Position numbers and translations under genes: made by a program
Notes under the pieces: model-generated
Told to the model about the DNA's origin: nothing
What the model saw: the letters and a program-made list of their open reading frames with translations, nothing else
Database searches by the model: none
Shown here: in pieces, positions 7,873-12,146 of the stretch
Position numbering within the stretch: position 1 is the first letter of the stretch
How the letters are laid out: each line of letters starts with the position of its first letter
Source of the DNA: Hemicentrotus pulcherrimus
Taxonomy: Eukaryota > Echinodermata > Echinoidea > Camarodonta > Strongylocentrotidae
Reading direction: 5' to 3'
Length of the DNA: 12,146 bases
Assembly (NCBI GenBank): GCA_003118195.1
Contig: BEXV01001561.1
Span: 41,464-53,609 of the forward strand

Positions 7873-10800
7873 CTCTAAAGGCTGTCCTGGTCACCAAGAC
7901 ACCTACAGCAAATAGAAGGAAAGAAACATAAACAAGCATTAGAAGTATCGCAGTCTGGAGTGATGCTATATGTAGTGTACAATGATTTTGATGTAAAGTG
8001 TAGAGGGTGCTTCTGTGCAATTTGTTCCATACAAAAATGCCTTTATCCACAGATAAGTAATATCTTAAAGATACTATGTCCCTCTCGCAGCCAACATCAA
8101 ATTCTGTAGAACTTAGCAGGAATTGTGAATATGTCATGTCCTATCTGTGAAATTTAAACGCTAGCTGTGTCCTAATATTCAAATTATGCAAGGAAATTTG
8201 TTTACTAACTAGACTTGACTGTAAGACATTATTGTGTGACTGACTGGCTTTTTTTCTTCTTTGGTAATAACATACATAAAATGAGCTGTAAAAAGTACAT
8301 CAGCATTTGTCTACATCAATAACCCATTTCCTTTAATGGCCAAAATTAAACTGATTGAATCTTTACGCAGCATAGAACGTACAACCATACTAGGGACTTT
8401 GGATTGATTTCAAAGCACAACACATCACACACTAAAAGTAGGCTTTAGAAAAGGTTGCTAGCTGCATATAAAGAAGCCAAAATATTCATGTTGGGAAACA
8501 AGAACAAATTTTTTTAAAACCTTAAGGTTCCACAAGAATGACGGTATCTTACATGTCAGGAATCGATTTTGGTCTAGGACCACGAAGCTCATCCCGTGGA
8601 CTGTAGTCAGGATCCTCCTTCAGGGCTTTCGCTTCTCGTTTGAGTCTGACATCATCTTCTTCCTCCGGTGGCTCATCTTCTTCCTCAGATGGCTCATCCT
8701 CTTCCTCCCATGCCCACTCTACTTCCTCAAATGGCCCATCTACTTCCTCAGATGGCCCATCTACTTCCTCCAGTGGCCCCACTTCCATGTCTGCTTCAGC
8801 ATTTCCAGCTGTGTCTGCTACAGTAGCCTGGCTGGTTGGATCCTCCTCATATTGTGTCCATGAGTCCTTGGTATGAACCCGGATCTTTTCTGTTTGAATT
8901 CCTTAAAAAGGGGGAAAAGGCAAGGTTGAAACCCAATCTTATTGATGGTAACTTTGCCATCAATGGCATGGAAAACTTGATTTTGATTTGTTGTTGAGCC
9001 CCGTTACCATGGTAGTTGCCATTTATGGCAAAGTTACCATCAATGGTACATGTAAGCTTCATGCAACGGGCCAACCTTTTTTTAATTCACTAAACCATGC
9101 CTTTACATTTTACTGGGTACAAGATAGAAATCTGTGCCGGATGAGTTGCTTTTGGATTGTGGTCCATATCCGGACCACGAAAGCAATTAAAGGGGTTTGT
9201 TTCCATTTTAATACCGGTTTGTCCGTTTCCACTTTGAACTATTAAATTGACCTTGACCCCTGGAAAACATTCTGTTACCTTTAACCTCAAATTTACTTTA
9301 TATTAACTCTCAGGAGGCAAAAATATGTAAATGACACTGCGGATAAGGCCGATATGAAAATATACATGTATAATAAAATAGAAATTGGTATACCGGGTAC
9401 CAATAAATATTTGGCATATTTTGTGCGATGTCTCTCAGTCAAAGTATAGTGAATTTGAAGCTAAAATTTGAGGATGATGATAAAAAAAATATGGGTTTTC
9501 ATTTTATTAAAAAAAAAAATATAACTGTCAGTTGAACCCTGGGGAAAGAGGCTAAGCTAGCTCATAAGAATCTTCCATAAAAATGTAATAATAAAATGTT
9601 TTCCAGCAATGCAGGTTGTCAACATAGGATTATTAATCTGATTAATAAAAGTTAAAGTTCAACTAAAGCTTCTTCCAAAAATCCCAGGGAAAAAAATCTT
9701 TTCTTTAAATGTATTCTTTAATTTCACTTACTTTTGTTCCTAGACCAATATGTACTACGCACACTGACGGCCCTTGACCGGTAGTGTTTTTGTACCTTTA
9801 CTGGTTTGATGTCCACCTGGGTTCCTCGATGGCATTCACGGCTCTGCAAACAAAAACGATTTTGGAAATATAAGTTGTGTTTAAAGCCCCACTGTACTAC
9901 TTGTAGCTACTTGCTCCCAAAAGAAAACTTCCCCAATCGGCGCCTGTTGGTCCCCATGAGCAGAGTTGATGAGATAGCCACCTGTCAGTGACCTCGCTGT
10001 GTGGTCTCATCCCTTCTGGCCAAACTAGTACAGACGGCCTTTAAATTCATTTATGACAGAGATTACATTGTAGGTGCTTTTTGAGCACATGTACTGTATA
10101 TCTAATTTCTGTAATTCCCAACTCCAAAGATGAAAACCCTCCGAACATAACAAAAATTACCAACAATGCACCTTCATTACGGGCTTAAACCCAACCCATA
10201 AGCGTACCAGCATACCATCATAGGCAGGCCTATCACAGTGAATGTTTGAAAGTATCTAAATATCTAATTTGTATTTCCTCTTAATTTTTAGAATTAGAAC
10301 ACCTGGAAAAAAGCATGAATATACGTATAGTAGGCTACTTAATTGTTTATCATGTTTTTGTAAGTTTGGGCCATCAAATATTTTAGGTCTAAATGAATTT
10401 TAAATGAAAAATAGTGTGTGAACACAAAAAAAATATGTTTTTTGTTTTCCTCTCAAGCACGCCCCCCTTGAGTAAAAAAAAGGGAAGAGGAATTGCAGGG
10501 GGGAAAATTGCATCTAACATGCCCCCCTTTCGAGTAAGAAAATTGGGGAAAAATAGGGAAGATTTTTCAAGATTAGAGAAAAAAACTGGGAAATCGGTGA
10601 AATCAGGATAAAAAGAGAAAAAGNCACACACACACATATGAATACAAGTACGCAATAAATGATGAAGAGAGGGAGAACCGTTTATATTATAGGTTACGTG
10701 ACTCATACAACTGTTGGTCTAAAGGCATTAGTATTCTCTATCTTCATCATTTTTTGCGTAGTTGTTTCGAAAAATATTTAGAGCCTATATATATCTATAT

Positions 10801-11561
10801 ATAATGTATAAAATCCCTCAACCCCCTACCCCCCTCGAGCATGGGAGGGGGGGAGGGGGCTATCTATAAAATAAAAAAAAAGAGTAAAATTAATGTGTAA
10901 ATTAGTTTTTTTTTTCCAGGCCCCCCTCCCCTGGATCTGCCACTGAGCATGAGACCAGCCAATTTGCAATGAGCATTAATTCAATAAACATGAATAAATG
11001 AGCATGCCAATCACAGACAATCACTGATTCAGTTTTATGTCCTGTTTATTTGTTTGAAGACTATTAGTTTAATACCTTTTTCAAGATGTACAAGCTTTCT
11101 ATTGGCGTTGGAACTTGCAGTGGCACAAACCACTCCGGAGAAAATAGTTGCTTTGCGGCATAAATGGTTGGAATCGCATCTTTCTCTAGTTGGGGTGGTT
11201 TTGATCTAAGCCCATGCTTGTACATTTTTAACTGCGTTGACTCGTAATCCTCCTCTCTGAAGTGGCCACTGCACAATGATATTCTCTTGTATGTCCTTGC
11301 TAGGTCGTGATCAAACTCCGGCCTCATCTGACCCACGAAATCAACCCAAGCTAGCTGGGTCGTGGTGAAACTCGCCCCTTCTATCGGCATAGCTCCTGGC
11401 ATGTGATGAATAAAAAACCCGTCATATGCCGTGTTGGAGCACCCACCTGCAATGCAGCGAAACCCCGAAAACTTCCGTTTCCTAGAGCGTTTCTTCCTTG
11501 GCGTCGGGCCTGGCAAAGAGCTAGTTCCGTCGTAGTCAGAATCAGATGATTTCTCTGCCAT
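7020..11561 (-). CDS. THAP domain plus C2H2 zinc-finger protein, four exons
   Basis: Predicted exons are 11561-11076, 9843-9732, 8901-8553 and 7872-7020. Their lengths sum to 1800 nt: 599 residues and a stop. Order of domains: basic NLS-like run (residues 21-30), THAP C2CH domain (36-134), Arg-rich linker (163-200), acidic heptad repeats (241-282), a short basic patch (337-347), seven C2H2 fingers (356-574) and a Lys/Glu tail. Both domain types bind DNA, so a nuclear regulator, or a protein with transposase-derived ancestry, is likely. The start ATG at 11561-11559 has G at -3 and G at +4. An in-frame ATG at 11783-11781 would add 74 residues of unlikely composition. Joins of exons 1-2-3 are well supported by phase; the 3-4 join depends on which acceptor is used. 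I do not recognise a named orthologue. Confidence 0.75.
7873..8552 (-). other. Intron 3 with competing acceptors
   Basis: The donor is GTAAGA at 8552-8547. The best-looking acceptor, TTCTATTTGCTGTAG (AG at 7904-7903), would lead to TAG at 7877-7875 after nine codons. Weaker acceptors at 7874-7873 and 7865-7864 keep the finger frame. A different open frame across this intron and exon 4 (8137-7712) is an overlap artefact. Confidence 0.55.
8553..8901 (-). CDS. Exon 3: acidic region with heptad repeats
   Basis: The acceptor has a strong pyrimidine tract, CCCCCTTTTTAAG, with AG at 8903-8902. The donor is GTAAGA from 8552. The first two bases complete the Arg codon left by exon 2. It encodes residues 201-315, mostly Glu, Asp and Pro, with six 7-residue units of the type G/E-P-x-E-E-V/E-D at 241-282. 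Such acidic stretches often act in protein contacts or transcription activation (inference). The end is basic and proline-rich. Unspliced, the frame closes at TAA (8551-8549), right in the donor. Confidence 0.75.
8654..8779 (-). repeat. Six 21-bp coding repeats (acidic heptads)
   Basis: Exactly 126 bases make six in-frame 21-bp units. Units 1-3 are GP-x-EEV-D/E, unit 4 is WAWEEED, and units 5-6 are EP-x-EEED. The tract is a coding minisatellite and likely to vary in length between individuals or species. Confidence 0.8.
8902..9731 (-). other. Intron 2
   Basis: 830 bases between GTAAGT and TTTTTAAG. It contains a 28-bp inverted repeat near its 3' end (8941-9044), a small perfect inverted repeat GTGGTCC/GGACCAC at 9159-9178, and A-rich runs near 9483-9520. 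No coding signal. Confidence 0.65.
8941..9044. repeat. Hairpin: 28-bp inverted repeat, 48-nt loop
   Basis: Arm 8941-8968 and the reverse complement of 9017-9044 match at 27 of 28 bases, both beginning ATTGATGGTAACTTTGCCAT. The loop itself holds a smaller palindrome, TACCATGGTA. In the - strand pre-mRNA the hairpin ends 38 bases before the exon 3 acceptor. It may be a tiny fold-back mobile element. Confidence 0.8.
9732..9843 (-). CDS. Exon 2: Arg-rich linker
   Basis: A 112-nt exon with acceptor TTTGTTTGCAG (AG at 9845-9844) and donor GTAAGT (from 9731). Phase 0 at the start fits the end of exon 1, and it leaves one base over. It encodes 37 residues including RGTQVDIKP and HYRSRAVSVRSTYWSRNK. 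The GTQ and, across the next junction, IQTE motifs recall the xxxQT-type tags I associate with THAP-related proteins of marine invertebrates (recall, not a search). It has no start codon, so only splice logic reveals it. Confidence 0.75.
9844..11075 (-). other. Intron 1
   Basis: 1232 bases between donor GTATTA and acceptor TTTGCAG. It holds low-complexity and repeat sequence: a roughly 60-bp duplicated segment starting GCCCCCCTT at 10461 and 10521, a short (CA)n next to an ambiguous base (10624-10636), (TA)n near 10783-10808, and a C-run/G-run palindrome at 10822-10859. The segment around 10917-10945 (CCAGG, CCCCCC, GATCTGCCACTG) looks like a piece of an interspersed repeat. No other exon is evident. 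Confidence 0.6.
10822..10859 (+). repeat. C-run/G-run palindrome, G-quadruplex-like
   Basis: C5-TA-C6 (10822-10834) is followed 8 bases later by G3-A-G7-A-G5 (10843-10859). The two halves can pair as a hairpin, and the G half alone has enough runs for a G-quadruplex on the + strand. It is part of intron 1 of the - strand gene. Confidence 0.6.
11076..11561 (-). CDS. Exon 1: NLS-like run and THAP domain
   Basis: Encodes 162 residues. The THAP signature is Cys36-x4-Cys41, a later Cys97-x2-His100, Trp72 in the expected helix, and Ala-Ile-Pro-Thr-Ile-Tyr at 129-134, matching the AVPTIF box that closes THAP domains. THAP domains bind DNA through one zinc ion and occur in animal regulators and P-element-like transposases. 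The Cys41-Cys97 gap (55 residues) is at the long end. PRKKRSRKRK at 21-30 is a likely nuclear signal. The exon ends after a complete AAG codon at donor GTATTA (11075-11070). Reading on without splicing gives only three more codons before TAA at 11064-11066. Confidence 0.88.
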
Positions 11562-12146
11562 CACCACGATCTGTCTCTTGCTCACGCCACAGACAGACAA
11601 CGTCACATATAGCACTCCCACAATGAAAAAACGGCTCAAGAATATACTGGAATATGAATAATTGCCTGATTGCTGCCACTTATGCCAGAGCTGGAGGGCG
11701 AAAGTGTACGTACGTCCTACTCCAAGTGCAGTACTACTTGTAGTCCCATGCACACTATACCGTCGATCGCGTCTCGCGAACATGACCGTCGAGGTCGCCT
11801 CAACGTCAGGCAGGCTAGTGTCTCTATAAAGGGACAATAAGGCAGGCGCGCTCCAGCCTTACCGTACTATACCCTATCACATGTACGTGTATGGCGCGCC
11901 ATTTACCCAATAAGTGAGATAAACACTGTTTCTCGCCGATAGACAGAGTTTATCAAGAAAAACTTTGTTTAAATCGAATGATGAACAGGCGTGGGGGCGC
12001 ACGATCCCTCCCCTTTTCCCTTAGAAATAAATTCAGTTAACTCATTCAGAAATGCCACAGAATATAGATCACAATTTTCAGGGGCCCTAATATTGCATTG
12101 GCCCTAGATCCCACACCATAAAGGCTTCACGCTCGGTGGAAGGGCA
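11562..12146 (-). other. 5' UTR and upstream region of THAP/zinc-finger gene
   Basis: The sequence before the chosen ATG is richer in CpG than the rest. It contains an in-frame ATG at 11783-11781 and a 12-bp palindrome, ATGGCGCGCCAT, at 11891-11902. A TATAGTA sequence (- strand, about 11871-11865) could be a TATA-like box but is unproven. No other coding exon was seen to the window end. Confidence 0.4.

Noticed and set aside
7712..8137. - strand open frame of 141 codons overlapping the finger exon
   Set aside because: It lies in another frame, crosses intron 3 with its acceptors, and has no motif, whereas the finger frame has seven zinc-ligand sets.
8640..8876. + strand Ser-rich open frame opposite the acidic exon
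   Set aside because: It is the complement of the GAA/GAG-rich acidic repeats; poly-Ser here is a shadow.
8847..9290. Several short open frames on both strands in intron 2
   Set aside because: They overlap the hairpin and one another, and none fits the phases or carries a motif.
9806..9991. + strand open frame of 61 codons
   Set aside because: It is partly the antisense of exon 2 of the THAP gene and has no motif of its own.
10389..10706. Open frames on both strands in intron 1
   Set aside because: They span purine-rich repeats and an ambiguous base; no domain.

Overview
The window is animal genomic DNA, most likely from an echinoderm and probably a sea urchin. Genes are split by short introns with GT..AG borders. 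The background is AT-rich, short words built on TACATGTA are frequent, and there are many small inverted-repeat elements and interspersed repeats of marine-invertebrate type. The species call is inference. One ambiguous base (10624) and an initial run of ten G suggest a draft assembly.

Two genes are supported and they converge tail to tail. On the + strand, 271-2574 holds the last three coding exons of a microsomal epoxide hydrolase (EPHX1 family), with phases that join cleanly. The exons with the nucleophile Asp lie before the window. The acid Glu, the catalytic His and one of the two lid tyrosines are present; the second lid tyrosine is replaced by Phe.

On the - strand, 11561 down to 7020, I assemble a four-exon gene by matching splice sites and phases (486 + 112 + 349 + 853 = 1800 nt, 599 codons plus stop). 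It encodes a basic nuclear-localisation-like N-terminus, a THAP zinc-binding domain, an Arg-rich linker, an acidic stretch of six 7-residue repeats, and seven C2H2 zinc fingers. This looks like a DNA-binding regulator, or a protein with transposon-related ancestry. The last intron offers a strong acceptor that leads straight to a stop codon and weaker acceptors 30-39 nt further on that keep the fingers. This is the most interesting feature of the window.

The rest is introns and intergenic DNA. EPHX1 intron 477-1057 has a degenerate ~65-bp tandem repeat split by a 136-bp hAT-like element with a perfect 8-bp target duplication. EPHX1 intron 1290-2366 has a ~520-bp insertion with 17-bp flanking repeats. 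The intergenic region (2575-7019) holds a pyrimidine tract, a ~240-bp inverted-repeat element, a GA-rich minisatellite, a SINE-like repeat and a ~600-bp repeat with nuclear-receptor-type half sites. The introns of the THAP gene carry a 28-bp hairpin, G/C-rich palindromic sequence and simple repeats. No tRNA, rRNA or CRISPR was seen.
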